DNA of 64,000 nt. Source: Rossellomorea aquimaris. Its GTDB lineage: Bacteria > Bacillota > Bacilli > Bacillales > Bacillaceae_B. Each line of letters starts with the position of its first letter. Positions within the stretch are counted from its first letter, which is position 1. The stretch covers positions 82,993-146,992 of the forward strand of contig NZ_JXZC01000009.1 in assembly GCF_000935355.1 (NCBI RefSeq). Reading direction: 5' to 3'. Under the pieces are notes generated by a model, which worked only from the letters and a program-made list of their open reading frames with translations, had not been told where the DNA came from and did not search any database. The position numbers and the translations under genes were made by a program. Below are positions 45,886 to 55,803 of this stretch, one piece after another.

Positions 45886-47648
45886 GGCTGTGGCGTAGTG
45901 TAGTAGGAAAGCTATGGCTGACGATTCTGCTCTTGGTTTCCTTTGTGTTATTTATCCTTACGATTCTTTTACTGGAATTCTTTCAAAACTATCACGTCGA
46001 TGTGGTCGAAAAAGAATTAACCCAAACGGCAGAAAAAGTGGCGAGAGTCATTGAGAATCATAAAGACCTGGAGCTGGGGATGGAGCTGGGAAAGGAAATT
46101 ATTGATGATCCGGTTAATATCATTATCTCCTTAGACCAAGATGAGTCACTTTATTCCCAGGATTCTACAGTATTTCAAAAGACTATTCACGACTATATTT
46201 CAGAGGATGAACAACTTCAATCTGCGAAAACAAAAGAAATTACCGTTAAGAAAGAGATTGAATTATCCTCGGAATTGTCATCGAACCGATATGAAAACGT
46301 CATTATTGTCGGGACGCCTTTGCATATCGATGAAGAAGATGGAGCTGTGTATCTCTATCAGTCTCTTGGTGTGATTAAAGATACTACCCGTCAAACAACG
46401 AAACTGATTTTGCTTGCTGCCGGGATTGCCATTATCTTAACCACCATTTTCGCTTTCTTCCTTTCCACTCGTATTACGGCACCTCTAAGGAAAATGCGGG
46501 AAGCAGCCTTTGAGGTAGCAAAGGGTAAATTTGATACAAAGGTTCCGATTTTGACGAAGGATGAAATCGGTGAACTTGCAACAGGGTTTAACCAGATGGG
46601 CAGGCAGTTGAAGTTTCACATTAACGCACTGAGCCAGGAGAAAGAGCAGCTCTCCTCAATTTTAAGCAGTATGGCTGATGGCGTCATCACCTTTAATCGG
46701 GACGGCACGATCTTAATTACCAATCCGCCGGCGGATCGATTCCTGCAGCATTGGTATTATGAGCAAAGCGAAAGCAGTGAGGAAGCCATCCCTACTACTG
46801 TAAAAGAATTATTACAGAGCGTGGTCGTGACAGAAATGGAGCAGACCGGTGAACTGAGTCTGCAAGGACGTTCGTATGTGGTGATTATCAGTCCCCTATA
46901 CAACAACAACAACATCCGGGGAGCAGTGGCGGTCGTCCGCGATATGACAGAAGAGAGAAGATTGGATAAGCTCCGGAAAGACTTTATTGCAAATGTCTCT
47001 CATGAACTTCGTACGCCAATCTCCATGCTTCAAGGATATAGTGAAGCGATCGTTGATGATATTGCTGAAACAGAAGAAGAAAAGAAAGAAATAGCCCGAA
47101 TTATTTATGATGAATCATTGCGCATGGGTCGTTTGGTCAATGATCTTCTGGATTTGGCCCGTATGGAAGCAGGACATATCACTCTTAATAAAGACGTAAT
47201 AGCTGTCATGCCTTTCACCGAAAGAGTGACGAATAAATTTATTGGACTGGCCAAAGAAAAAAAGGTCTCTATTTTCTTTGAAAGTGATGTAGGGATTAAA
47301 AATGAAATTCATATGGACCCGGACCGGATCGAACAGGTTTTAACCAATCTTATTGATAATGCTTTAAGACATACCCCTACAGACGGAGAGGTAACCGTGT
47401 CCCTGACGGAAAGCAAGGGAGGTTATCTGTTTAACGTAAAAGACACAGGTTCAGGAATTCCTGAAGAAGATCTTCCTTTCGTATTTGAACGCTTCTATAA
47501 AGCGGATAAAGCCAGAACAAGAGGGAAGTCGGGCACAGGACTTGGATTAGCGATCGCTAAGAACATCATAGAGTCCCATAAAGGTCATATCCAAGTGCAA
47601 AGTAAAGTCGATCAAGGGACAACCTTCACTTTCTTTCTTCCTATTTAG
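45882..47648 (+). CDS. resE: sensor histidine kinase ResE
   Basis: Membrane sensor kinase for ResD. The 588-residue protein has helix 1 (about 10-33), an extracytoplasmic domain, helix 2 (about 165-187), a HAMP domain ([15 protein letters not shown]), a PAS-like domain (about 255-355), the dimerisation/phosphoacceptor box [16 protein letters not shown] with His near 377, and the ATPase boxes [29 protein letters not shown] and GTGLGLAI. Starts with ATG overlapping the resD stop by 4 bases. Confidence 0.95.
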   Translation: MRLWRSVVGKLWLTILLLVSFVLFILTILLLEFFQNYHVDVVEKELTQTAEKVARVIENHKDLELGMELGKEIIDDPVNIIISLDQDESLYSQDSTVFQKTIHDYISEDEQLQSAKTKEITVKKEIELSSELSSNRYENVIIVGTPLHIDEEDGAVYLYQSLGVIKDTTRQTTKLILLAAGIAIILTTIFAFFLSTRITAPLRKMREAAFEVAKGKFDTKVPILTKDEIGELATGFNQMGRQLKFHINALSQEKEQLSSILSSMADGVITFNRDGTILITNPPADRFLQHWYYEQSESSEEAIPTTVKELLQSVVVTEMEQTGELSLQGRSYVVIISPLYNNNNIRGAVAVVRDMTEERRLDKLRKDFIANVSHELRTPISMLQGYSEAIVDDIAETEEEKKEIARIIYDESLRMGRLVNDLLDLARMEAGHITLNKDVIAVMPFTERVTNKFIGLAKEKKVSIFFESDVGIKNEIHMDPDRIEQVLTNLIDNALRHTPTDGEVTVSLTESKGGYLFNVKDTGSGIPEEDLPFVFERFYKADKARTRGKSGTGLGLAIAKNIIESHKGHIQVQSKVDQGTTFTFFLPI

Positions 47649-47776
47649 CCAAGAATCGATGGTATCCATAGAAACTTGACGATTTTTCTTGTTACATGGG
47701 AAACATTCTTTATTTTTAGGCTGCTCGTAGAAAACGTTGTTGAAAAAGTGATGAAAATAAGTAGGGATGACAGAAG

Positions 47777-47818
47777 AAGTCAACAGGGGGAGGAGTACCC
47801 TGTTGACTTTTTATTTGA
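47777..47818 (+). terminator. terminator after resE
   Basis: AGTCAACAGGG and CCCTGTTGACTTTTTA form an 11-bp stem around GGAGGAGTA. The 128 bases between resE and this hairpin hold nothing that I can identify. Confidence 0.82.
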
Positions 47819-47879
47819 AGGAAAACTCCAGTGAATATAAGTCTTTCCTTTTTATCTGATAAATACTATATTGATAGTG

Positions 47880-47905
47880 TGTAACTTTTTTACAGAAATA
47901 ACGAC
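47880..47905 (+). promoter_or_regulatory. sigma-X type autoregulatory promoter
   Basis: TGTAAC (47880-47885), 16 bases, CGAC (47902-47905): a textbook ECF sigma-X promoter (TGtAAC-N16/17-CGwC) in front of sigX itself. This gives positive autoregulation. Confidence 0.75.
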
Positions 47906-47931
47906 TAATAAATTGACGGGGAGGGGAATAA

Positions 47932-48486
47932 GTGGACTCCGTTTTTGAGAAATTATACTCTGATTATCATCAAGATGTATTTCAATTTCTAATATACATG
48001 GTACAGAATAGGCAGCAGGCTGAAGATCTGGTGCAGGAAGTATATATCCGGGTGCTTAAATCACATGAGCGTTTTGAAGGCAAAAGTTCCGAAAGAACGT
48101 GGCTTTTTTCGATTGCAAAAAATGTAGCCATCGACCATTTCAGAAAACAAAAGAATTGGAAGAATCGAATATTGGATAAGTTCGATTGGAGTCGGAATGA
48201 TGTGACAGACGACGCGGCACTCCCGGAAGAAATCGCCGTTGCGAAGGAAGAAATTCAAGTATTGTACGAATGTTTGAAAATGTGTTCGACGGATTATCGA
48301 ATGGTTATTATTATGAGATACTTACAAGAACTTTCCATTGCTGAAACATCTGAAGTTTTAGGCTGGACGGAAAGTAAAGTAAAAACGACCCAGCATAGAG
48401 CCATTAAATGGTTAAGAATTGAAATGAATCAACGGTTACAAAAGGAGGAAAGAGACATTGAAGCAGTCAGAATGGAAAGATCGTGA
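47932..48486 (+). CDS. sigX: ECF RNA polymerase sigma factor SigX
   Basis: Extracytoplasmic-function sigma factor controlling cell-surface charge and envelope genes in B. subtilis. The 184-residue protein has region 2 with DYHQDVFQFLIYMVQNRQQAEDLVQEVYIRVLKS and region 4 with MRYLQELSIAETSEVLGWTESKVKTTQHRAIKWLR. GTG start with GAGGGG upstream. Followed by its anti-sigma factor, overlapping by 29 bases; autoregulated from a sigma-X promoter. Confidence 0.93.
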   Translation: MDSVFEKLYSDYHQDVFQFLIYMVQNRQQAEDLVQEVYIRVLKSHERFEGKSSERTWLFSIAKNVAIDHFRKQKNWKNRILDKFDWSRNDVTDDAALPEEIAVAKEEIQVLYECLKMCSTDYRMVIIMRYLQELSIAETSEVLGWTESKVKTTQHRAIKWLRIEMNQRLQKEERDIEAVRMERS

Positions 48487-49696
48487 TATAGAGGACCTCG
48501 TCAAAAAACTTCCTCAAATCAATGATGATCGAACTCCTCAAACGATATATGCAAAAATAGAACGTCAGAACAAAAAGACGTTTATTGCTGTTAACCGTCT
48601 TATTCCAACAGTCGCGGCGCTGGCAGCCATCTTCATCATGGTCATGCTTGCTCCAACCGTATTAAATCAATTCAATGAAAACAGTATGGAAAAATCAGAG
48701 ATGAAATCAACGGAATCTTCAGGTGGTGATTCAGCAACGAATTCAGTACAAGATTCCTTGGCCAAATCAGATGACAAATCAGATATGATCTATGACAACG
48801 ATAAAGGAGAAATGATAGAAGAAAAGGATAATAGCGGGCTTAATATGACTGAGACTGAAAAAGACCTTCAACCAACTTCGGCAGAAAGATTATCTTTATA
48901 TGAAGAAGACTTGGAAGGGCAGGACTACTATTCTTATGGACTCGTTTCACCGGAAGCGGTGCCTGTTCCTATTTCAATTGTCGATTCCCCGGCAGAAGGG
49001 GAAGAAGGCTGGTTGACCCGTCATGAAGAAATTGCAGGTGAGTTACCTGAAGGAAGCTGGGGAATGGAAGACTTTCTTCCCCTAAAAGGAAACTTCACCC
49101 TTGGAGACAGCAAAGTCATTTTCACTTTGGATGCCGATCATTCTTATAGTGGAAGTAGTTCGGTGGAATACGCATTTTATCATTCGCTGCTTTACTCATT
49201 TCAACATCAGGATTTAAACGAAGTCGTTCTTCAAGAACAAGATGGGTCAGTTCCCCAATTCAGTTCTACCGGGGATTTCTCAAAAGTCAATCTAAAGGAA
49301 GAGGTTCATACGGCATATTATCTATATTCACCCGATGGTAGAGAACGCTTCCTTGTACCGGATAATATCAATAGAGGAAATGTCAAAGAGTCCATTCAGG
49401 CAATGAAAAGCCCAGAAACGAGCCTTTTCCAAAGTGTGATTCCGAAAAACATCAATATCAGTGTGACAGATTCAGATGAATATCTGACCATCAATTTCTT
49501 AAATGAACTGGACATAGAAACATTAGACAATGAAACAGCCATGGAAATGATTGAAGGCATTTTACTGACAAGCAAAAGCTCAGGGTACGAAAAAGTTCAA
49601 TTTGAAAACATTAAACAGGAAAGCTGGAATGGATTCATGTTCAAAGAACCCATTGAGACTCCTATCAGCCCAAATAAGAAAACGTTCAAAAATTAG
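48458..49696 (+). CDS. rsiX: anti-sigma-X factor RsiX
   Basis: Membrane anti-sigma factor that holds SigX. The 412-residue protein has a short cytoplasmic N-terminus (about 1-43), one membrane helix (LIPTVAALAAIFIMVMLAPTV near 43-65), an acidic Ser/Asp-rich linker and a large outer domain (about 160-410) with two similar GerMN-like halves, as in B. subtilis RsiX. TTG start, AAGGAGG 9 bases upstream; starts inside sigX. Ends at a strong terminator. Confidence 0.9.
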   Translation: MKQSEWKDRDIEDLVKKLPQINDDRTPQTIYAKIERQNKKTFIAVNRLIPTVAALAAIFIMVMLAPTVLNQFNENSMEKSEMKSTESSGGDSATNSVQDSLAKSDDKSDMIYDNDKGEMIEEKDNSGLNMTETEKDLQPTSAERLSLYEEDLEGQDYYSYGLVSPEAVPVPISIVDSPAEGEEGWLTRHEEIAGELPEGSWGMEDFLPLKGNFTLGDSKVIFTLDADHSYSGSSSVEYAFYHSLLYSFQHQDLNEVVLQEQDGSVPQFSSTGDFSKVNLKEEVHTAYYLYSPDGRERFLVPDNINRGNVKESIQAMKSPETSLFQSVIPKNINISVTDSDEYLTINFLNELDIETLDNETAMEMIEGILLTSKSSGYEKVQFENIKQESWNGFMFKEPIETPISPNKKTFKN

Positions 49697-49705
49697 GTAT
49701 CACAG

Positions 49706-49748
49706 AAAGACTGGAAGCGGAGAGGAATCCGTTCCAGTCTTTTTTTAT
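49706..49748 (+). terminator. terminator after rsiX
   Basis: AAAGACTGGAAGCGG and CCGTTCCAGTCTTT form a stem (one mismatch) around AGAGGAAT, followed by TTTTTAT. Confidence 0.85.
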
Positions 49749-49753
49749 GTCGG

Positions 49754-49868
49754 GCTCCGGCGGCTAGAGGCTCGAGGTCATAAGTCAAACATGCCAAAAA
49801 GGCAAAGAACGCCTTTCCGGCATGTCCGTCTTATGCTTGTCGCCTCTGACCAAGCCGCCTCCGCTTTT
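49754..49868. repeat. 115-bp structured palindromic repeat, copy A
   Basis: Nested complementary arms: GGCGGCT (49759-49765)/AGCCGCC (49853-49859), GAGGC (49767-49771)/GCCTC (49842-49846), CATAAG (49779-49784)/CTTATG (49830-49835), ACATGCC (49789-49795)/GGCATGT (49819-49825) and AAAGGC (49798-49803)/GCCTTT (49811-49816) with a 7-base loop. Ends in CCGCTTTT. It is followed at a 127-base period by copy B. No protein-coding signal is seen; the open frames across it change with the repeat. Confidence 0.85.
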
Positions 49869-49880
49869 GGTTGTCATCCA

Positions 49881-49995
49881 GCTCCGGCGGCTAGCCCCTC
49901 GAGGTCATAAGCTAAATTGGCCAGGAAGGCAAAGGGCGCCTTCCCGACCAATTCATCTTATGCTTGTCGGGGCTGAACGAGCCGCCTCCGCTTTT
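49881..49995. repeat. 115-bp structured palindromic repeat, copy B
   Basis: Same length and design as copy A: GGCGGCT (49886-49892)/AGCCGCC (49980-49986), GCCCC (49894-49898)/GGGGC (49969-49973), CATAAG (49906-49911)/CTTATG (49957-49962), AATTGG (49915-49920)/CCAATT (49948-49953) and GAAGGC (49925-49930)/GCCTTC (49938-49943). The second, fourth and fifth stems differ from copy A by paired changes that keep the complementarity. The rest of 49697-50207 holds the rsiX terminator, then AT-rich DNA with a sigma-E-type promoter. Confidence 0.85.
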
Positions 49996-50056
49996 GATTG
50001 TATATTTATCTCAAACTTAGACAAACTACTCAAAGGAAAATTATCTCATCTCTTAT

Positions 50057-50085
50057 GAATATTGAATGGGGCATATACATATAGT
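50057..50085 (+). promoter_or_regulatory. sigma-E-type promoter of the M23/LysM gene
   Basis: GAATATT (50057-50063), 14 bases, CATATAGT (50078-50085): matches sigma-E -35 (KMATATT) and -10 (CATACANT) at all but one base. It lies about 120 bases before the start codon and right after repeat copy B. Confidence 0.6.
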
Positions 50086-50207
50086 GGGGAGTGCATGAAA
50101 TGAAGGTGAGAAGGTAAGAATGGGTTAATACATGAAAAGGTAGCGGAAGTGGCGCGTCAGTCGGGAAGAAAAAAAGGTATTGCGTTAAATGGCTAAGGAG
50201 GACAAGC

Positions 50208-51125
50208 ATGATTTTGGATTATGTGAGAAGGTTATTGATCGTATTTCTGTTAGCGTTGTGTGTGAGCATTATGTTCTTTACTGGAAAGATAGCGAAGGCA
50301 GAGATGAATGAAATTGCGGAGGAAACGGTATCCTGGACATTTCCAGTTGAAGGTGTGATAACCGACTCGTATGGGACAAGGTCAGGTACACATAAAGGTA
50401 TGGACATAGGAGGAGATATTGGTTCTCCTGTCTATTCAGTAGCGAAAGGTAAAGTCACTAAATCATATCTTTCAAAAAGCTACGGTCATGTGGTATTTAT
50501 AAGGCACGAAAACGGATACGAAACCGTGTATGCTCATCTTGAAAACAGGCTTGTAGAAGAAAATCAAAAGGTGGTTCAAGGTGAACAGCTTGGAAGTTTA
50601 GGAAATACAGGCAGGTCGACAGGAGCCCACTTGCATTTTGAAGTGCACAGGGGGGAATGGACGATTGATAAGGTGAATGCAATCGATCCCTATATGGTTT
50701 TTGGACAAGGTGAAGTTGGACAGCTTGTGTTTGCTCATGAGAAAGATCCTTTTCAGGCAGTGGGTGTTTCTGGAACACCTGAAATGACCCAGGATGTAAG
50801 TTCTGGAGAATTAGATCAATCGAATGAGAGAAAGGTAAATCATATCGTACATAAAGGAGAGACCCTCTGGGGGATTTCTCAGCAGTACAATATATCTGTA
50901 GAGGATATTAAAAGTGCCAATGGGTTAAATGATACCAATTTGGTGGTTAATCAGTCCTTAGCCATTCCTCAATCAGCTGCTGGGAGTAAGTATGTAGTGA
51001 AACAAGGAGACACTTTATACTCTATTTCAGTTGCACAAGGGATTGATGTGAATGAATTGGTGGCTTGGAACGGGCTGGATCTTAAGACGCCTATCTACCC
51101 ACAACAAGTTTTAAAGCTCCAATAA
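50208..51125 (+). CDS. M23 family metallopeptidase with two LysM domains
   Basis: Secreted or membrane-anchored peptidoglycan endopeptidase. The 305-residue protein has an N-terminal hydrophobic signal (about 8-30, cut near AKAE), a zinc peptidase domain (about 40-165) with HKGMDIGG (His and Asp ligands) and HLHFEVH (HxH ligand), then two LysM peptidoglycan-binding repeats (about 212-255 VHKGETLWGISQQYN and 262-305 VKQGDTLYSISVAQG). AAGGAGG lies 5 bases before the ATG. A sigma-E-type promoter upstream suggests mother-cell use in sporulation. It resembles SpoIIQ/LytH-type proteins but cannot be named; it stands between rsiX and ribU, where B. subtilis has other genes. Confidence 0.85.
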   Translation: MILDYVRRLLIVFLLALCVSIMFFTGKIAKAEMNEIAEETVSWTFPVEGVITDSYGTRSGTHKGMDIGGDIGSPVYSVAKGKVTKSYLSKSYGHVVFIRHENGYETVYAHLENRLVEENQKVVQGEQLGSLGNTGRSTGAHLHFEVHRGEWTIDKVNAIDPYMVFGQGEVGQLVFAHEKDPFQAVGVSGTPEMTQDVSSGELDQSNERKVNHIVHKGETLWGISQQYNISVEDIKSANGLNDTNLVVNQSLAIPQSAAGSKYVVKQGDTLYSISVAQGIDVNELVAWNGLDLKTPIYPQQVLKLQ

Positions 51126-51245
51126 TAGTTGGGTAAGACTGATAAAATCAAGGTCAGTCACATTTATTTCGAATTCGAACTTTTTCCTTCACATAATCCC
51201 TCTCCTTATGTATAATGGAAATGTATAAAAAAATAAAGATTCGTC

Positions 51246-51374
51246 TTCGGGGCAGGGTGAAATTCCCTACCGGCGGTGATGAAACATTTGTTTCTAAGCC
51301 CGCGAGCCTTTTGGGGCAGGATTTGGTGCGATTCCAAAGCCGACAGTATAGTCTGGATGGGAGAAGATGAGGGT
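51246..51374 (+). promoter_or_regulatory. FMN riboswitch (RFN element)
   Basis: All conserved RFN blocks are present: CTTCGGGGCAGGGTGAAATT, CCCTACCGGCGGTGATG, AGCCCGCGAGCC, CAGGATTTGGTGCGATTCC, AAAGCCGACAGTATAGTCTG and GGATGGGAGAAGATGAGGG. It senses FMN and controls the downstream riboflavin transporter gene. Confidence 0.95.
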
Positions 51375-51437
51375 TTATGCCAAAACGTTTAGAAAATGGG
51401 AAGCTAGACGTTTATTCGGGTATGCCTTATCATTCTC

Positions 51438-51465
51438 CTAGATACACGTATCTAGGGGTTTTTTA
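51438..51465 (+). terminator. terminator of the FMN riboswitch
   Basis: CCTAGATAC and GTATCTAGG form a perfect 9-bp stem around AC with GGTTTTTT after it, 60 bases past the aptamer: the FMN-dependent transcription stop. Confidence 0.88.
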
Positions 51466-51526
51466 ATGCTACCTTTGGCTAGAGCTATCTTCGAAATGAG
51501 ATGAATCTCCTAAAGGAGAGAGGTTT

Positions 51527-52096
51527 ATGAGAAAAATGAATACGCGCATGTTTATAACGGTTGGTATGTTAAGTGCCATATCCTATGTGTTAATGCTGTT
51601 CAACTTCCCGATTCCACCATTTCCAAAGTTTCTAATGGTAGATTTTAGTGACGTGCCCGCTTTAATTGCGACTGTGACATTAGGTCCGCTGGCAGGGATA
51701 CTAATTGAATTATTTAAAAATGTGATTGACTACATTATGACAGGAAGCGATACCGGCGTTCCAATAGGTCATGTAGCCAATTTTATGGCGGGAGTACTTT
51801 TAATTCTACCGACATATTATATTTATTCACGTTTTCAATCTAAAAAAGGACTGTTGATTGGTCTCATCACAGGTACTTTGATCATGAGTATAAGCATGGG
51901 AATCCTAAATTACTTTGTGTTCCTGCCTGCTTATAAATACTTTATGAATTTTGAGCTACCAGCTGAAATTATCATTACAGGAATTGTCCCATTCAACATT
52001 CTAAAAGGAATTTTAGTAACAACGGTATTCATCTTGCTATTTGTCCGCCTTCAAGGCTGGCTATCAAGGCAGGCAGCCCTGAACAAAGCGGCATAA
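51527..52096 (+). CDS. ribU: riboflavin transporter RibU (ECF S component)
   Basis: Substrate-binding membrane subunit of the ECF vitamin transporter; takes up riboflavin with the shared EcfAA'T module. The 189-residue protein has six membrane helices and the RibU start MRKMNTRMFITVGMLSAISYVLMLFNFPIPPFP, with DFSDVPALIATVTLGPLAG near residue 40. AAAGGAGAGAGG precedes the ATG; the ribosome binding site lies in a small palindrome (51506-51519). Controlled by the FMN riboswitch. Called ypaA in B. subtilis. Confidence 0.93.
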   Translation: MRKMNTRMFITVGMLSAISYVLMLFNFPIPPFPKFLMVDFSDVPALIATVTLGPLAGILIELFKNVIDYIMTGSDTGVPIGHVANFMAGVLLILPTYYIYSRFQSKKGLLIGLITGTLIMSISMGILNYFVFLPAYKYFMNFELPAEIIITGIVPFNILKGILVTTVFILLFVRLQGWLSRQAALNKAA

Positions 52097-52112
52097 AGCT
52101 AATATAAATCCT

Positions 52113-52144
52113 AAACCCCTCAATTTCATTGAGGGGTTTTTCTT
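52113..52144 (+). terminator. terminator after ribU
   Basis: AAACCCCTCA and TGAGGGGTTT pair around ATTTCAT with TTTC after. Confidence 0.8.
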
Positions 52145-52165
52145 TCTAAGGTTATCACCGTAAAA

Positions 52166-52199
52166 AGAAAAAGCTAAGGAGAGTTTCTCCTTAGCTTCT
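52166..52199 (-). terminator. terminator after fer (minus strand)
   Basis: On the minus strand AAGCTAAGGAGA pairs with TCTCCTTAGCTT and is followed by TTTCTTTTT. Confidence 0.8.
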
Positions 52200-52206
52200 G
52201 TGATTA

Positions 52207-52527
<321 letters not shown>

Positions 52528-52679
52528 TTAATGTTTATTTTATAGAGGATTGTATAACATTTCAATAGTTAGGTGCTCTTCTTTTTATTTTTATCCTATA
52601 TATAAGAAACAAAACATGGTTATAGAACAAATTCATGGTACAATATTTGACAATAACCTACATGTTAAGGAGTAGAGAA

Positions 52680-53750
52680 TTGACCTATCTTAATTATGTG
52701 ATTTTATATTGCTTTATGCAAATAAATGGAGAGCGATCGATTTATTCTGTTTTTCATATCTTAAAAGGAAAAAAGTCTTCTCAGTCGATTCAGGACGCGC
52801 ATCTCTTTTATTTACATCCATTTTTTCTTTCTTTACCAAAGCTTAAACGAGCATATTTTAATCAAAAGGTAAAGGAACTAGAGAAAGAAGGATATATCAT
52901 TGTCGATGAAGGTGGAAGAGCGATTGTCACTCCTGAAGGTGCTGTCGCTGTTAAAGGAGCTTTTCAAGGTGACGCTTTTCCTTCTAATATGAACGGTCTC
53001 GTATACGGTGATCAAACGATTTTATTTTGGAGGAAATTAAGCCTCCTTATCCAAGTAATTTCAAACGGGAAGCAGCAGGAAACGCTCTATTTCCCTGTAC
53101 AACGCAACAAAAATATCCAGGATTGGGTGAAGGGCTGTCTAAAAGCGAACCCTAATATCGAAAATTTATCTTCCGCTCTATATAAGGAATTGCACAGCCT
53201 GTTAACTATGCTATCCCAAACCTTGGATCCCACCATTTTTGTTTTCCGCTTAACGGGATACAAGGATTATGGATGGACAGAACTGCAGGTTGCGGAGAAG
53301 TTAAATATGCATCAAGAGGAATTCCGTTTTCAATTCCTTAATTTAATACATGGTATGTTATCAATAGTAGAAAAGGAATGTTCTACTTATCCTATATTAT
53401 TTTCCATTAGCTTAAAAAGTGATCAACAACAAAATCTGACCATTTCTACAAGCAAAACATATGAATTGTATCAAAGAGGACATACAATTGAAGAAATCTC
53501 ACGTATACGTGAATTAAAAATTAATACCATTGAAGATCATGTGATCGAATTAATTTTAACCCAGAAAGAGTTCGACATTGAGCCTTTTATTTCTCAAGAG
53601 GAATATCAGAATGTATTGATGGTGATGAAAGAAACGCAAACCAAAAGGCTGAAACCCATCAAAGAAAAGCTTCCTCATTTATCATATTTTCAAATTCGAG
53701 TAACGATCGCGAAGGCAGGTGAGAACGGTGAAGTTGCAGGAAGAGCTTAA
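52680..53750 (+). CDS. ypbB: YpbB, helix-turn-helix protein next to RecQ
   Basis: A 356-residue protein with a C-terminal helicase-associated HTH domain (about residues 260-350, with [30 protein letters not shown]), found also in RecQ-type enzymes. The N-terminal part has a winged-helix-like region ([24 protein letters not shown]). Function unknown; in Bacillus ypbB always precedes the recS helicase, suggesting a joint role in DNA repair. TTG 52680 with AAGGAG 8 bases upstream is the best start. Its end overlaps the start of the helicase gene. Confidence 0.85.
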   Translation: MTYLNYVILYCFMQINGERSIYSVFHILKGKKSSQSIQDAHLFYLHPFFLSLPKLKRAYFNQKVKELEKEGYIIVDEGGRAIVTPEGAVAVKGAFQGDAFPSNMNGLVYGDQTILFWRKLSLLIQVISNGKQQETLYFPVQRNKNIQDWVKGCLKANPNIENLSSALYKELHSLLTMLSQTLDPTIFVFRLTGYKDYGWTELQVAEKLNMHQEEFRFQFLNLIHGMLSIVEKECSTYPILFSISLKSDQQQNLTISTSKTYELYQRGHTIEEISRIRELKINTIEDHVIELILTQKEFDIEPFISQEEYQNVLMVMKETQTKRLKPIKEKLPHLSYFQIRVTIAKAGENGEVAGRA

Positions 53751-55194
53751 AAAGAGATTTGGCTATTCTACCTTTAGAGAAGGACAAGAGGAAATCATTC
53801 AATCCGTCCTGGATCAACGAGATACGATTGCGATGCTCCCTACAGGAACCGGTAAGTCTCTGTGCTATCAATTACCCGGATACCTATTGGGGGGACAAGT
53901 ATTAATCGTATCTCCCCTTCTGTCATTAATGCAGGATCAAGTGGAGCAGATGAAAGTCATGGGAGAAAAAAGGGTAATCGCGCTGAATTCATTTTTACCG
54001 TATATGGAGAGAAGAGCGGCTCTTGAACAATTACATCTATACAAATACATCTTCATATCACCCGAAATGCTCATGAACCCCGGTATCATCTCATCCCTTC
54101 AAAAGTTAGATATATCACTGTTCGTCACGGATGAAGCCCATTGTATTTCTCAATGGGGACCTGATTTCAGGCCGGATTATTTGAAGCTTGGGGAACTAAA
54201 AGACAAGCTTGGTAATCCAACCACATTGGCGTTGACGGCCACTGCTACTGAAGAAGTAAGGAAGGACATCAGGGAAGTACTTCAAATGGATGAAGCAGTA
54301 GAAAAAGTCTACTCGGTGGATCGTGAAAATATAGGGTTGTTTATAGAGAAGGTCACGAATCATAGCGAAAAGCTGGATGCCCTTTTAGAATGCGTTACAA
54401 CATGGGATGGATCGGGAATTATTTATTTCTCAAGTAAACGAATGGCAGAAGACGTTTCTTTATGGCTTGGGGAGAAAGGTGTGACTGGTGTCGCCCATTA
54501 TCATGGTGGGATGGAGCAGGAGGATCGGATTTTAATTCAGCAGCAATTTCTTTCCAACAAGCTAAGGATCATATGTGCCACCTCAGCCTTTGGAATGGGT
54601 GTAAATAAAGAAAATATTCGATTTGTCATTCATTTTCATTTCTCCTCAAGTATAGAAGCGTTTTTACAAGAAATTGGAAGAGCGGGACGTGATGGAGAAA
54701 GTAGTGTGTCTGTCGTGTTATACTCTGAACAAGACCTCTCAATACCTCTTCAGCTTATTCAGAGTGAATTACCTGAAGACACACAAATACAAGGATATGT
54801 AAGGGGAGGCAGACAGGGTCAAATAAAAGAGATAGTCGATCTATTGCAACTATCAGAGGTTCAGTATCGATTCCTTACTTATTATACAGATGAGCTGACT
54901 AAAGGGCAGACACTTAGTGATGGTAGATTAATAGAAAAAATGAAACAAATACGGAACAATCGTTTACAATACAAGAAGGACAAACTGCTTTACATGATCG
55001 AGTGGATGCAGACCAGTTCTTGCAGAAGAGAGAAACTCCTTGATTATTTCGACGAAGTGCTTCATAAGGAGAATGGCTTCTGTTGCGATCAATGCGGTTA
55101 TTCCCTTAAGGATTTCAAGAGTCAGCCTTACACTGCTGCCGCTCCACTTGAAACAACATGGGAAAATAGGTTGGAAAAATTATTATTAGGATAA
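53728..55194 (+). CDS. recS: RecQ-family ATP-dependent DNA helicase RecS
   Basis: A 488-residue 3'-5' helicase of the RecQ family. Motifs in order: motif 0 [15 protein letters not shown] (near residue 10), Walker [16 protein letters not shown] near 45, DEAH box [11 protein letters not shown] near 140, ALTATAT near 170, motif [16 protein letters not shown] near 288 and motif [13 protein letters not shown] near 312, then a C-terminal RQC-type zinc region with [10 protein letters not shown] and CCDQCG. It lacks the HRDC domain of full RecQ, typical for RecS. GTG start with AGGTGA upstream. Confidence 0.93.
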   Translation: MKLQEELKKRFGYSTFREGQEEIIQSVLDQRDTIAMLPTGTGKSLCYQLPGYLLGGQVLIVSPLLSLMQDQVEQMKVMGEKRVIALNSFLPYMERRAALEQLHLYKYIFISPEMLMNPGIISSLQKLDISLFVTDEAHCISQWGPDFRPDYLKLGELKDKLGNPTTLALTATATEEVRKDIREVLQMDEAVEKVYSVDRENIGLFIEKVTNHSEKLDALLECVTTWDGSGIIYFSSKRMAEDVSLWLGEKGVTGVAHYHGGMEQEDRILIQQQFLSNKLRIICATSAFGMGVNKENIRFVIHFHFSSSIEAFLQEIGRAGRDGESSVSVVLYSEQDLSIPLQLIQSELPEDTQIQGYVRGGRQGQIKEIVDLLQLSEVQYRFLTYYTDELTKGQTLSDGRLIEKMKQIRNNRLQYKKDKLLYMIEWMQTSSCRREKLLDYFDEVLHKENGFCCDQCGYSLKDFKSQPYTAAAPLETTWENRLEKLLLG

Positions 55195-55803
55195 GTGGTA
55201 ACGATGCAGAAACAAGGGGAAATCATACAACAGCTTTCCAAGAAGCAGTTAACATTTCATTTGTATTTTACTCAAATATTACTATTAACGATTGCTTTTG
55301 GATTAGGTATATTTTTATTTGACACATGGTCTGAATTTTGGAATCAGTTCTATTTGTCCCCCTCTATATTAACTATTGGGCTAACAAGCGGCTTAGTTAT
55401 AGTGGCCATCGACATCGTATTAATGAAGCATTTACCGAGTAAATATTATGATGATGGCGGAGTAAATGCTCGAATATTTACGAATAGAAACATTGGGGAA
55501 ATTGCTTTATTGGCTTTTTTCATTAGCTTCAGTGAAGAAATATTATTTAGAGGCGTTCTGCAATTTCACTTTGGGTTAATCATTTCTAGCATTATATTTG
55601 CTCTCATTCATTTCAGGTATTGGGCTCACTGGTTTTTAATTGTCAATATTGTACTGCTTAGTTTTTGGATCGGTTTCATTTATGAACAAACAGAAAATTT
55701 ATTGGTAACAATCATCATGCACTTTGTCATCGATTTCTTACTGGGTTTACACATGCGTAAGAAAGGAAGACAAGGAAGTAAAGAAGGGATGTCTCATGAG
55801 TAA
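55195..55803 (+). CDS. ypbD: CPBP-family intramembrane metalloprotease YpbD
   Basis: A 202-residue integral membrane protein of the CAAX-protease/bacteriocin-processing family. Motif 1 EEILFRG (EExxxR) lies near residue 117, motif 2 ALIHFRYWAHWF near 140 and the C-terminal HFVIDFLLG near 180. About seven helices. The start is GTG 55195 or ATG 55204, just after the recS stop, so translation is coupled. Substrate unknown. Confidence 0.87.
   Translation: MVTMQKQGEIIQQLSKKQLTFHLYFTQILLLTIAFGLGIFLFDTWSEFWNQFYLSPSILTIGLTSGLVIVAIDIVLMKHLPSKYYDDGGVNARIFTNRNIGEIALLAFFISFSEEILFRGVLQFHFGLIISSIIFALIHFRYWAHWFLIVNIVLLSFWIGFIYEQTENLLVTIIMHFVIDFLLGLHMRKKGRQGSKEGMSHE

Noticed and set aside
49602..50058. Open reading frames of 80-100 codons crossing the tandem repeats
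   Set aside because: They translate the repeats themselves, have no ribosome binding site and give similar peptides only because the DNA is repeated; the structure of the repeat explains the sequence better.
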